A stretch of DNA of 64,000 nt from Eustoma russellianum (GCA_036186865.1 AP025057.1:21033659-21097658), one strand, 5' to 3'. Positions 1-12,268 are shown, counted from the stretch's first letter. A program made the numbers and translations. Notes: generated from the sequence alone by a model not told the origin.

Positions 1-678
1 GGTCTAATGCTACGAATTCTACTCCTTGCACTATCAAATTCTTGATTTAATATCAAATTATTGATTTAATCGAGTAAAGAATCGAAAAATCATTTTATGC
101 TCAGTAATTTCTTGATATAAATTTGAATCACCGATACAGGACCATTAATGTGTTTCAAACACATCTATTGTTTTCATGCCTTAGTCAATAAAGTATAGTA
201 TTTACGCACAACAAGATTACCTTGTTTAAGCTCATAAGGATGAGCTTCAATTTCATACAGCTCAGATATGTTATCTTATTTTGAATACATTTCTTTTACT
301 GAAGCCCAAATTTCTGCCGCAGCATTATATATCATGAAATCATTTGAGATGCCAGGCAACATCAAACGTATACACCATGACATTATCCTGTTATTTTTCA
401 AACTTCCATAGTCTATAATTTGCATCAGTTTCTGATGAAATAGTAACAGTTCTATATAAGTAATCTTTCTTGCCTTTACCCCTCACAAATATCTCTATCC
501 CTCTAAACCATGAAAGATAGTTCTCTCCATTTAATTTATGACTTGTAATGATAATGAAAGAGTCATCAAATACTTGAGGACCACTAGATCCTCCTCCCGA
601 TACTTGATCAGAAACAAAAGTGTCCTCAGCATATTCAGCAGGGAAAGAAGAAGAAGTAACCATTTTTAGATAATTCAA
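1..678 (-). pseudogene. Ty1/copia gag, N-terminal part, frameshifted
   Basis: Reading leftward from about 663-678, the first 95 codons include SHKLNGENYLSW, the signature of the copia-type gag N-terminal domain, which belongs to the capsid-like protein that packages element RNA. The frame stops at 391. One base out of frame the homology continues (residues such as IMSWCIRLMLPGIS and AAAEIWASVKEMYS) until further stops, so a frameshift near 391 and later stops have broken the gene. It runs off the left edge, so protease, integrase and RT are not visible. It sits directly downstream of a primer-binding site and LTR on the same strand, which fixes its identity as the 5' end of a minus-strand copia element. 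The exact start is uncertain: the ATG at 663 fits better than the one at 678. Confidence 0.75.
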
Positions 679-725
679 AAGCCGAAGGAGAATAGTGTGT
701 AGATAAAAAATGATGGATCAGTTTT

Positions 726-737
726 GCTCTGATACCA
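726..737 (-). other. Primer-binding site (initiator tRNA-Met type)
   Basis: On the minus strand this reads TGGTATCAGAGC, the usual plant copia primer-binding site complementary to the 3' end of initiator tRNA-Met. It abuts the LTR edge at 738 without a gap. Confidence 0.85.
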
Positions 738-1289
738 TGAAGTGAATAAAGAATATACATTCATTCAAGTTAAGAATATAAATTCATTCAAGTTAATCTT
801 AATGTGCATGATTGATTCTCTTTTTATAGGAGTTGTTATATAGCCCTTAATGGCTTTATTCTTTCTAACAGCTACTTAACATGACATTACAACGGCGACA
901 TTCTAACTTAGTAACGATTATTTACCTCCGCTCAAACATATATACAATTAAAGGAATATGATCTACTATGCTGCTGTGTACATGTGTGTATTCTGTATAG
1001 CTAAGTGTTTTCAGCTCAGTTGGTCATATCAGCTCTGCAGCCAGTACTTTATTATATTATGGTATACTTTCACCTTGTCACCTCGGCTCTGCAAACCTGT
1101 ATCTACCTCGACAACTTATATTTTATAATTCTTTGCCAAGCTTCTCAGTCCGGCTGCTACTAAGCTCACCTCAACAATACACTTTTATCTGCTTAGCTCG
1201 GCTTAACCTCGCCAGCTTATATTATTGTACCTTTTTTCATCACGGCTACTATGCTCTGCTCATCTCAGCCCAACTAAACTTACACTTCA
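738..1289 (-). repeat. 5' LTR of the left-edge copia element
   Basis: The 552-bp LTR is bounded by a 7-bp inverted repeat, TGAAGTG at 738 and CACTTCA at 1283-1289, and abuts the primer-binding site. The partner LTR lies outside the window, so the target duplication cannot be tested. Its body is rich in CTCGGCT/CAGCTC motifs. Confidence 0.8.
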
Positions 1290-3599
1290 ACACTTAGAAT
1301 TGTTAGTTTTCTTCATTCTTGATACTGGTCAGCTGGAAATAAAAGGTTAAATTTGTCGAGGTCAAGAAAATGTTGTCGTATAATTGCTGATGATTTCTCG
1401 ATCTGTAGGGATCCAGGGAGCTAGCAAAATACTTGGGGAAAAGGGACTCGCAGGTTCTTCTTAGCATTCATTTGTTGAGATATTCTGGATGTTTCATTTG
1501 AGTCATTTTCTTACTACAGAGTATTCAGTTTTTTTTTAGTGTTCTAGCTGTTTGATTTGATTTGAAGTGTTTAAGCTGTTTATTTGGTTGTGCGCATAGG
1601 TTTTGGGGTAATTTTTCTGCTAAAGACGTTGTCTATGTGGAACCAAGGGCAACTTCAAAGGTAGCAGCTCCTTCATTGCACACGTGGCTGCTATAGTGTC
1701 AAACAAATATTATGCACAAAGCTTATGTCGGTTGCTTTGATCATCTTCTCCAATAGGGAAATTGTAAGGCCTAAAACAAAATAGCGAAAGCATGAAAATT
1801 ATCTCCGGCTATTATCGTTTAGCCGTCGCTTTCAAACTGGAAATCTGCTAAAAAGATGAACTCTTTGGGAAATACAGTCTTCTAGTCTATGCCTATCTGA
1901 ATGCTTGATTGCTTAGATTGATGGAATATCGCATGCTTTGTATTTATAAGCTAGACTAGGGACCCTTTTCCATATTTAACCTATAATTAATTCCTTTTAT
2001 CAAGTAATTATATTGATTGTCAATCGATCAGAATCAAATCTTATCATTAATGCAGTCAATAATTGCAACGTATCTAGCCAATAAAACGTATGGATATGTT
2101 TTCAATGTGATCCACATTAGTAATTTATAAATAAATTATGAGATTTTTGAAAAACTCTATTAATATTGCAGTAGCTCTATGTATACATATCTTATATTTT
2201 AGAAACGAAAAGATAGATGATGAAATCTATGCCTATGGTGCCTTTCTTCTTTGCCATATTTGGACATTAGAGGTGAATTCTTAATTGTTTTCTACATCCA
2301 GCTATGAGGTAATCCAGTCTGGTAACTTTAACATAATTGCGTATTTGGGAGGCACATACATTATCATTGTTGCCCACCAACTTTCTTTTTAGTCAGGTAT
2401 TTGACTCTTCACTGTATAACATGATTTTAGTGCATTATATTGCTCGTTGTACTGGAGAACGGTAAGCGTGTGTGTCATTCAATACCCTTTGGTTTCTATA
2501 ACACTCCATTTGCTAGAGGAATTTATAAGCGCTTATTCATTTTGTTGTTTAAAGTAATCCAGTCTAATAACTTTAACATATGTACTTATATCTAATTTGG
2601 ATTGACTTTAATATATGATCTGTAATGGGTGTTTTCATATGATTGTATACATAAGATTTTGGATTTTGAAGTAGAATTGGATTGTGTGTCAGAATTTACA
2701 ACAATAACAACAACATTACTCCATTGCTTTAGAGGCTCCTTCCTGTTTTCTTACAGGCTGTTTGCTACCACTCAACGGTTACAAAACATAAACGTCGATT
2801 GCATTTCTTCAGTTGCGGCGTTTTTTGGCCGTCAGCAAAATTTGGAATTTCTTGTAGTGATCTTCATCTCAATTTGTATTAAATTAGATAGAATCACACT
2901 AAGTTATGTATACTCATGTATATGTGTAGATATATGCATACATATAGGTGATTAGATAGAAACACTCTAAGTTATGTATACTCATGTAAATGTGTAGATA
3001 TATGCATACATATAGGGGTGTGTGTGTATATATATGTATATATATGTTTTATGCATTTGTCTATTATGTATGTAAGTATATTTATGTATACGTATTTTGA
3101 TAAAACTTCAATTTTATTATTTCCGAATAAACAGTATGGTTGTCAGTAATAACACAACCTTGGAGAAAGATCAGTATAAAAGTTGTGAAACGTATTATGT
3201 AGCATTCCAAACAGTGCCAAAAATTGAACTGTCGTATTGATCTCCGTGGAGAAAACGAGTTAGACCCATCAGTGTAAACCTCTCATTCCAAGTGTCATCA
3301 TACGACACGTAGCAGTATGATGAATGGTGATGTTAGAGGAGACTCACATGTATCTAGTTTCACCATTCACCTCCTGCTACCATGTATCGCGTGGTGACAT
3401 ATGAGGTGAGAGAAATGTAAGCGAGGAGATCTCATCCGGAGAAAAGGACTGTGTGGCCCCATCACACCGCACAAGTATCCGCAATCTCCTATTGTCCGTC
3501 CAAATTACCCCTTTCCTTATTTTCATCTCTATTTTCTTGCTGGAGCAAACCTCTCATCCTATACCATTCCTTTTCCATTTCCATGTGAGAGAAGCTGAG
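1290..3599. other. Spacer with no recognisable gene
   Basis: I see no convincing gene or element. Two short stretches (1409-1453 and 1600-1660) are bounded by AG and GT and are open in a shared frame, so they could be decayed exons. A 68-bp tandem duplication lies at 2883-3018, followed by TG/TA-rich sequence to about 3060. At 3240-3450 there are two loosely matching direct copies of a motif like GATCTC..GGAGAAAA, perhaps a decayed small transposon. Confidence 0.4.
2883..3018. repeat. 68-bp tandem duplication, two copies
   Basis: Copies at 2883-2950 and 2951-3018 both begin ATTAGATAGAA and differ at only a few bases. A (TG)(TA) microsatellite follows the second copy. Confidence 0.8.
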
Positions 3600-5072
3600 G
3601 GAGAAGAAAATTAGGCCTATCATGGCCGCCTGAAGCTCAGCCCGTAGTGGATCCGTCATCGAAAGGGGAAAGGGTATGGCTCCAATTGGGAGCACTTTTG
3701 AGTCTCGAAGGATCGCACCCCTGCAGGAATTGAGCTACTCAAAGCGGCGTCGTTGTTGAATTTGATCATAAAATAGTTTGTTATATGCCTTTCAGATGCA
3801 TCAGTAGATGACTTCTAGGGGTATATTCTATAGTAGGCCTGTCATTGTCTTTGTGTTAGAGTTCATCCACCAATGCATGAAGTGTATTTTCAAGGGAAAA
3901 TATGATGGATGTGGCCCATTTAGAATAATCGAGTGTTTCTGCCAAATGGGTTCGATTTCCAGACATTGTAAGAATATATGATCAAGAGTGCCGTGTGAGC
4001 TTCGACAGAATAGGCATCTGGATGGTAAATTACAAATTAACCTAATCAAATTAATTAAAAAAAAAACCTAATCAAATTCTCCAAGGTTGGTAAAGCACCA
4101 TGATATAGTTTGCATAGGAAGAGTTCGAATGTAGCTTGTTGAGGTCCTTGCCAGATAAATTTGTGACGACAGTCTTCATAAGCTTGCTTGAGAGTATTTC
4201 CATCAGAGGAGAAAATCCATTTAGGACCATCTAGTTTCAATGTGTACCTCGCCACACAGAATTCATCAATTGTGCATATTCGCTTCCATCCTGTTGAGTC
4301 ATACCTAGATAAGTAGTCATCTCTACCACCATATCCTTTATGCATGTTTGTGCTCCAGAGATTTGACTTGGTTTGATAGTTCCACGACACCTTGAAATTA
4401 TATTCTTGCTGAAGAGTCTCACTACTTCTCATACCTAAGCCCTCCTCTCCAGTGAGATAGATAGCTTGGACCAGGATACTCAGTGGTGTTTTGATGAATG
4501 TTGGGATGATCCCCAAAAGAATCTAGCTATCTTTTTATTGAGTGAGGTAAAACACCTTTAGGTAGTTTAGAAGTTGCCAGCAGATGTAGAGGTATTGAGG
4601 ATAGCACATGTTTTATGAGTATGAGTCTGCTTGCTTGACTCATTAGGTTCTTATACCAGCCATTGAGCTTAGTATCAAAGTGATTTAAGAGTTGTACGCA
4701 TCATTGAGCCCTGTTGATCCCCTTGAATTGTTGTGAGCCAAGGTGCTTCATAAGAAGGTGAGTAGATGTCATATCTAAAGCTTTCTCCATTGCTTTAATT
4801 CGGTAAATAGATGTCCTTGTGGCTGTTACAAAATGGCCCTTTCCAAATTGGACAAGCTGTCTTAAAGCTTTTTGATATTGCTGGAGGAAAGTTTTACATT
4901 TCTCCAGGTCTACAGTAGAGCCATTAATGAAAATTAAAAGGTTGTCTGCAAAAGCCAAATGAGAAATAAGAGAAGGTGCTCTGCCCGAAGCAAAGCCCTC
5001 TATTCTGTCGGACTCCAACAAGATTTTAGCTCCCTACTAAATTCCTCATAGACTAAGATAAACAGTATATGC
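3600..5072 (-). pseudogene. L1-type LINE, 3' half (late RT, zf-RVT, RNase H)
   Basis: Minus-strand pieces follow LINE ORF2 order. At 5021-4700 is late RT with ISHLAFADNLLIF, where the catalytic FADD motif has become FADN. At 4250-3828 is the zinc-binding region of reverse transcriptase (GALPTLENLIRF, then CLFCRSSHGTLDHIF). At 3730-3600 is an RNase H-like piece (AILRDSK, then DPLRAELQAAMIGL). The frames are broken by several shifts and stops, and no poly-A tail is visible on the left, so the 3' end is lost or rearranged. At 5068-5072 the LINE is cut by the LTR array, and its RT resumes at 26480 after a matching target duplication. That makes this the downstream half of the element at 26480-30800. 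Confidence 0.8.
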
Positions 5073-8000
5073 TGCAGGATCTGCAAGGTACCACTAGAAG
5101 GGGAGGGGGTTTGAATAGTGGGTGCGGAAAATGTGGTTTTTAAAATTGTTTTAAACCAAAAACCCAACTTCTGAAAACAGTTTTTGTTTTCAGGACCTGT
5201 TTTGAAACGTTTTGAAAATTAGGTTACAGATCTTCAAAAATTATGAAATTTGAAGAGATCTTAGTCTCAGATGTTCTGAGTATCTCCTAAAAATTTCAGA
5301 TTAAAATTCAACCTTTAACCCCTTTAAAAGTCGTTGATGGTCAGATTCCGCAAATCTGCCAGAAACGGTAGTCTGATTTGAAAAATTAATTCCAATTAAA
5401 CCGTGACTCCAAATGCTCTGAAAATTTAATAACTAACCCCTTATTAGTTGTATTTAATTTGGTTGAAACATTTTTGAAAACTTCTATTGGGAAGTTAGTC
5501 AAATACGTTCAAAGTCTCAACCTTTGCAAGCCTGAAAATCAGACTGCACTAGTCTCAGAACTGTTTACGTTTGGATGACTTATACTTGTCCAAAAGGGTT
5601 GAAACTTACGTCAAAAGAACCTTAATACGTGTGGCTATGTTTCCTAAAAGTTTCGTGATTTTTGAAATTCGTTTACTATTTTTAATAACGTGATAAAAAT
5701 GATGCACTGTGCTGGAAACTGAAAGTAAGTGATGAAAGTAAAGAATACAAGGAATTTTATACTGGTTCGATTAAATCAACCTACTCCAGTCTTCGAGGAC
5801 ACCTTCCTTGGTTAGCACTAATCACAAAACACAAATAACACCTTACCACAGATGGTTGATGGAGTTACACACCAACTCCAACCCTTTACAAACCTTGTAA
5901 ATGATTACAACGATCACGAACACCACCACCTTGCGAGTGTAAGATTGATCACACCTTGATCAATCTTTTACAACAATAAAGAGTATATGGTGTTATGTAA
6001 GAAGCCTATTCAAGATGTATGAATATGAATACAATAGGCTTTTAGAGAGAAGAAAGAAAGAAGTGTAGAAGAAGAGTGTAGTGAAAACGTTTTTGATCTT
6101 TGAAATTGTAAGCCTTGTCTTGTATTTTGCACTACTTCTTCTTCGTTTTATCAAGCCTTGGCCGCCCCCTATGTCTCTTTTTTCCCCTTGGAAATTATCT
6201 TTTAAGTCCTTGAAAGAATGTCTTGCATCATTGTGACATCCACTCGCTTACTTGGCAACTCCTCATTGGATGATCATTAAGCATTTGCTTACTTGGCACT
6301 CATTGATTGGATGAAAGTTATCATCATTTGATGACTAGATAAATCTGAAAATAACCTCTAAAAACATGTGCCAATTAGTCATAAAAATGTTGCCATAAGT
6401 CTCATATCAATTCCACATAATTAGCAAGACAAATTATCACCATTAACCGTCCAAGAATTCGGCCACATGCTTTCTACACATGCTAAAATTTCAGCATGTG
6501 TGATATTCACATTATATTCAAATTGTTGCCAAGTTTGCATTAAATTAATTCCTTGAAAATAAAGAAGAAATCAATCATCATTCAGTACATAACATTTCTA
6601 CTAATTTTGGAATAAAATTAGTAAACCTCATGACCATAAAATCGGCCATATCCATTCCAACACATGTTGAAATTTTCAGCATGTGTGATATTACAAGATA
6701 CCATCACATTATTTCCATAATATTTTCAAAACATATGTCATTTTATCTTTCATTTAATCCACTTAATTCAAAGAAGTAAATATGGCACAATCAATAGTAA
6801 AAATCGGCCAGCCTTAATGCACACATGCTGAAATTTTCAACATGTGTTACAAATGTGACAGTTTGAAATGTTACCTTGTGTAGCTTCTTTCTTTATGTCA
6901 CCAACCTTGTATACTTTATTCTTGGCCAATTAAGATGCCAACAAAGCTCAACATATGCTCCAACAAAGCTGAGCTAGGCGTGCATAAGCTTGTACATGTG
7001 CTGAATTATTTTTGCAAACTTTGTAAAGTGCACAATAATTATACACATATGGTATATTCCAATCATCCCTTAAATGATTTTTCTAGATCACATTAGAATT
7101 TATAGAGTATGTAAAAAGTGTCTAGATACATGTTATATGTCATGCCAAAAATGTTCCATGTGTCGTGTTCGTAGAAAACCAAATTTTCGATGGTTGTCGA
7201 TTACCCGATTTTTCTCCGATTAAATTCCAACTTTTTGCACATGTTATATATATTATGTTACACATAATATACATAAATTAAACTTTAATATTCAGCACTC
7301 ATGGCTGATCTAAAGTGGCGCCTAACATCTGACAAAAATTGAATTTGGAATCTCCACAATTTGGCCTTAATTTGGGGTGATTTGTGTGTGCCAACATGGA
7401 ATGATTTTATGTCTGAATATACCATGTAAGCCACGAAATTTGTGGTCATTTTTGAAGTGTAGGGGCTGGTCATCTATATATGGCAAGTACGTGACACGTT
7501 GGCGAAGTTTCGGTATTCACCCGATATGACAATTTTTGGTTTAGAACCTTTTAAACGTGTCGTAATAAATTTGTCATCACCATGACTTATATCATATGAT
7601 ATAAGACCCGAATATACTCATAAATATGAGGTAAATATAGTGGTGTGACGTTAACGTACGTTCGTAAAATATATAACGTGTCGGTAGTACGTTGGGATAT
7701 ATGTGTATATGCCTTTTTAAAAAAAATCTGAATATATATAAAAATATGTGTATAGAAACGTGTAGGAAGGAGTGGAGAAACTTTCCATTCTTCAATTTGT
7801 TGCCTTTGTGCCTTTTCCAAATATAGCTTCCTTTAATGAACTACTTAGTTCATTTAACTAAGTACTTCACTTAATGAATTAGTTTAGTTCATTAATGGTG
7901 GCACCTGAAAATAGTTCAAACACAACAAATGTTCGCCATTTGATGTAAGCTTTAAAGCTTCATGGCTTGTTAGTACGACAACATTATATAGGAACTATAT

Positions 8001-8113
8001 AAGGCAGGTTTCATGAAAAAATGTGTCAAGTCATAAAACGTGTCATGTATTTCTTTAGTACACGTTATTTAAATCATACATTTTGTAATCACTCAAACCC
8101 CCTTTTCTCAACA
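5073..8113 (-). repeat. SIRE-like LTR, copy B (3' LTR)
   Basis: The LTR is 3041 bp, starting TGCAGGATCTGCAAGG and ending CTCAACA, and is followed by a polypurine tract on the minus strand, which makes it the 3' LTR. It is clearly more diverged from the two LTRs of A than they are from each other. It carries three copies of a CATGCTGAAA..TTTCAGCATG palindrome (6476-6501, 6660-6686, 6821-6847), a compound hairpin at 7833-7895 and the perfect palindrome AAGCTTTAAAGCTT at 7947-7960. Confidence 0.85.
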
Positions 8114-8126
8114 ATCTCCCCCTTTT
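8114..8126 (-). other. Polypurine tract of copy B
   Basis: On the minus strand AAAAGGGGGAGAT sits directly against the LTR, as expected for the plus-strand primer of an LTR retrotransposon. The same tract follows the LTRs at 18075 and 54823. Confidence 0.85.
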
Positions 8127-8391
8127 GATGATTAACAAAATAACCTATGTTCATGATTTAAATTTTGTCGCTCCCCTCCAATCGTGCACAAATTCAAATT
8201 TTGAATTTCAAATTTCGAATTTTCTCCCCCTTGATTTGTGCAATCAATCTCTCTCTCTCTCTCTCTCCTTTAAATCATGCATTCTCTCCCCTTTTATTTT
8301 GGAAAGACAATCAAAAGAGCATGTAGAGATGAAAATAGCAAAAAAAATCATGCATTTCAAATAATATCAAATGTGCGTTCGTAAGGGTTAT

Positions 8392-9354
8392 TTATTCAAC
8401 CATTTGAAAATGTCCCTTTTGGTACCCAAATTTGGGTGGCCTTTCTAGGTCTTCCAAATGGTGGGAAAGGTGATGAAGACGCAACATAATACACGTTAGG
8501 GGCAAATGCGTTTGGCCTTTGGCCAAGAATCCCATCATGCATATAGTATGGTTTTCGTTTTTTATATGCATTTCGGTTTGCATGCACGGGGCGTGATCTA
8601 TATGCATTCTTATGATATGAGTATCACATATGCATCAATGACTTTCTTTTATATCTATATGGCACATAATTGCACTGTGTATGATATGAAGAATAGGAAA
8701 CACGATGAGATGTCATAGGGGAAGGTCTAGACGTCTTCTTAGATGCCATATATGTCTTAGATGCATCCATTTTCTTTGATGAAATGAATTTTGTTTGTTT
8801 GTTTAGTGACTCATTTTTCTCAACGTATCCTAGTCCGATTTTGTCACTATCATGCTTTTGTGAAGAAATGATGTGATCTAGCATGTTTGTTCCCGTGTCA
8901 AATTAGTTCACCATTTTCTCTAAATCCTCATTCTTTGATTTCAAGTTTGAAATCTCAGATTTCAGTTCAGTGTTCTCGGATGTCAATGATGAAATTTCAT
9001 ATTTTAATGAATTTATGATGTAGGACGACTCTTCTTTTGAATCGTTTAATTGAGACACAAGATTTGTGTTAGAAGATTCTAACAACTTCTTGTCTTCAAT
9101 TAATCGCTTCTTTTCTTTTGCGATAGTCTTAGAGAACTTATGCAACTCTAAATATTGACTAAATAAATCATCGTAAGAACATTCAGAATCAGAATCAGAG
9201 TCAGAAGATACCTCATTTGATGCCTTAGATGTAAAGCATACTTGTTCCTTTTGTTCTTCCGTATCATCAGTCTCAGAGTCGGATGTGTGACTCCAAGTGG
9301 AGGCTTTGAAGGCTCTTCTCCTTTGTTTAGGTTCTGAGACGAGTCTAGTTTTGT
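8392..9354 (-). pseudogene. SIRE-like gag, C-terminal half, copy B (no pol)
   Basis: Minus-strand reading gives the acidic linker, a Lys/Glu-rich coiled coil (AKEKKRLIEDKKLLESSNTN), then the QKHDSDK and WVPKG-like tail also seen in copies A and C. A stop replaces Gln after MVN near 8900, and the frame changes near 8600. After the gag tail the sequence goes straight to the 3' non-coding region and polypurine tract, so protease, integrase, RT and RNase H are absent. Copy C (54824-57034) has the same join. The upstream half of gag, including the zinc knuckle, is missing: at 9354/9355 homology stops and a plus-strand copia fragment begins. Confidence 0.8.
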
Positions 9355-10708
9355 CAGCTATAAGGCCCGCCTTATTGTTAATGGCAAATCTCAGACTGTG
9401 GGCCTCGACTGTACAGATACCTTCAGCCTGGTTGTTAAACCGGCCACTATTCGGACAGTCTTATCCCTCGCCCTATCACGCAGTTGGCCCATTCAGCAGC
9501 TAGACGTCAAAAACGCTTTTCTCCACGGCACACTACATGAGACAGTTTACATGCACCAGCCACCAGGGTTTGTCGATTCCACCCATCCACACTATGTCTG
9601 TCACATTCGCAAGTCACTCTATAGCCTCAAGCAGGCACCTCGGGCTTGGTTCACCCATTTTTCTACTTTCATTTCTACTCATGGATTCAGGGGGAGGTTA
9701 TGCGACACGTCACTATTTATTTATCGCCATGGTACTGATATGGCATATCTCTTACTTTATGTGGATGACATCATTCTAACGGCCTCGTCCTCGACCTTAC
9801 TCACTCGTGTGATTCAGCTACTATCAGCAGAGTTTGCTATGACGGACCTTGACTCTCTACATCACTTTCTTGGTATTACTGTTCACACGCGATGCTCAGG
9901 GGTTGTTTCTCTCTCAAGCTGACATCTTACACCATGCCAATATAACGGATTGCAAACCATGCTTTACTCCAGTAGATACCTCTTCTAAACTCTCTGCATC
10001 CGATGGCATCCTACTACCAGATGGTACACACTACCACAGTCTCGCTGGTGCCCTCTAGTATCTCACTTTCACACGCCCAGATATATCTTATGCTGTTCAG
10101 CAGGTTTGTCTATTCATGCATGCTCCGTGCGAACCTCACTTTGCGTTTCTCAAACGCATACTTTGATACATTCAGGGGACACTTCACTACGGCCTCCGTA
10201 TGACTCTCTCATTATGTGATTCTCTGATAGCCTACTCTGATGCCGATTGGGGCAGATGTCCGGATACTCGTCGCTCTACTTTCGGCTATTGCGTGTTTCT
10301 TGGTAACAATCTCTTGTCTTGGTCATCGAAGCGTCAACCCACCTTATCCCGCTCTAGTGTCGAGACGGAATACCGTGGCGTTGCCAATGCTGTCGCCGAA
10401 ACAAGCTGGCTGCGTAATCTCCTACTTGAGCTTTATGTTCCACTTCGGCGTGCCACAGTGGTTTACTGCGATAATGTCCCCCGTCTATTTGACAGAAAAT
10501 CCGGTTCAACATCAGCGCACCAAACATGTTGAGCTTGACATTCACTTTATCCACGAGAAAGTCCGTCTCCGCCAAATTCGTGTGCTTCATGTACCAGCTC
10601 CTTATCAGTAGGTCGACATCTTCACTAAGAGACTTCCGCGACAACTATTCCAGACTTTTCGATTTCGCTTTATCGTGTGTCCGAACCCATGGTCCATGTG
10701 AGGGGGAG
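9355..10708 (+). pseudogene. Ale/Retrofit-like copia RT and RNase H fragment
   Basis: This piece is on the opposite strand from its surroundings. It opens inside reverse transcriptase (YKARLIVNG), continues through LDVKNAFLHGTL and the catalytic LLLYVDDII (YVDD intact), shifts frame near 9895, and reaches RNase H (AYSDADWGRC, then SSVETEYRGVANA). A second shift lies near 10480 and a stop near 10608, after which VDIFTKRLPR marks the usual end of copia pol. Gag, protease, integrase and the 5' LTR are absent. It runs into a polypurine tract (GAGGGGGAG, 10700-10708) and a short LTR, so it is the 3' end of an element truncated at 9355. RT style and the short LTR suggest the Ale/Retrofit lineage; the lineage is inferred. 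Confidence 0.8.
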
Positions 10709-10888
10709 TATTAGATTCATCATCTAGTCATCATTATCTCATTCATATCCTTGTAATTATCTACTACTATATGTGTAATTGTCTTGGCATGATTGTGGGG
10801 GCATGATTGGTATGATTATAGGAGTGATACGATGCATCAAGTGTATATATATGTATACTATACCAAGACAAGAATCTCAAGGAATACA
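10709..10888 (+). repeat. Short 3' LTR of the Ale-like fragment
   Basis: It starts right after the polypurine tract with TATTAGATTC (probably a mutated TG start) and contains a TATATATATG run. The right end, near GGAATACA at 10888, is a guess because no partner LTR is present. Confidence 0.45.
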
Positions 10889-11861
10889 TTTTTACCATAA
10901 ACACTTTTACGTTTTACCAAATAATCTTCTTTATGAGCAAAAAGTGAAATTCTTCGTCCCAGGGGGCCCACCGCCCCAGCCACTTTATTCTTTATTAAAC
11001 CTACTTCTGCAATTTCACAATGAATTCACTTAAAATTATATTAAGTGCATCCATAACATAATCTTAACTAGTATGATAAAAAAAAATGAGGCAGAAATTT
11101 GTCAGCTACACCGTCCCGAGTCCGTACTTCTTTAGAAGCACTTTTGCTGATGAGCGCTTACCAAATAATCTTCCTTATTCTACCTACTTGTACAGTTTCA
11201 CAATGAATTCATTTAAAATTATATCAAGTAAATCTAACAATTAAGACTGTTATATTATCATACAGAATAATTCAACCATTTCATGTCTATGGCACTTCGT
11301 TTCCTGTTGATTTGCCTTTCAATATCCATGATAAACTAATGTTTTAATTCGAAATATATGACTTCGCTCATTTTAGCTTCAACTAAATGACGTTGGCACC
11401 TTTCATAACCAAGTTTTACATCACTATGCTCCTGAAGTAGAAAACTGAAATATCTCTGGCAGTATCATCTTATATATTTAATTTCTCAAACACTTATAGT
11501 AATAAATGCCACGTTCCACTTGATAAAGAAATGACATTAGTCTGACATAAAAGTGAAAGACACAAATAAATGAGAAAAATATGTAGCATTCAATTGTATT
11601 AATAACGGTCTAGTTCGAGTGGTGCCAGAAGGATGAGTAATTCTCAATCAGCTTTCATTCCCAGGTCTAGAAAGAAAATGTAGGCCAGTCATGCTTAAAA
11701 GTCAAGTCTTAATTTAACCTTATCCTTAAGATTCAACCAAGTTAATGGAAAATAAAAAAAAATATACCTCATTCCTTGAATATGGAGAGCTTCTTATTTG
11801 ATTTCCTCACAGTAGTCCTTTGTCTAAGGTAGAGCATTAGGGGTGAGGGATCTTCTTAGTG
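10889..11861. other. Unassigned AT-rich stretch
   Basis: I recognise no gene. Two degenerate direct copies start ACCAAATAATCTTC at 10916 and 11160 and both continue into a shared TTTCACAATGAATTCA block. It does not resemble the SIRE-like gag expected at this place in copy B, so it is probably DNA carried in with the Ale-like fragment or left by a deletion. Confidence 0.4.
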
Positions 11862-12268
11862 TTTTCTGTTGGATTTAAAAAACCCTGAATGAGACCGTTT
11901 AATCGAATTACTGGATAAAGTAACAAATGACGGAATTTTACCTTGCTCTATTTTGATGTACGTCTGTTCACGGCGTACGTTGCGGCTGTTCTGATGAATC
12001 TGACGTGGTCCAAGAATTCACGACTTACCACCAATTGTTAATGCACTCCTCAAACGGATTCAACAAATCACTTCTTTACCCGATAGAGAGGCTAGGCAGT
12101 GTGGGCTTTATAGAAAAGTTGGCACACCCTCTCTTTTCACTCTATATGGCCGGCGGCTGGTAGTGTATATTATGAGGAGGTGTAAGGCCCCTGCCTTTAT
12201 ATAGAGGGAGTAAAGGAAGAATCCTGATGGGTATAGGATTCAGAATTGTGTCTGAAACCAAACCCTCT

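Noticed and set aside
3240..3450. Possible MITE with inverted repeats
   Set aside because: The similar blocks are direct rather than inverted and no target duplication could be found.
6476..6847. Evenly spaced palindromic repeats resembling a CRISPR array
   Set aside because: There are only two or three units with 130-160-bp spacers that are themselves conserved between LTR copies, in a plant genome, inside an LTR.
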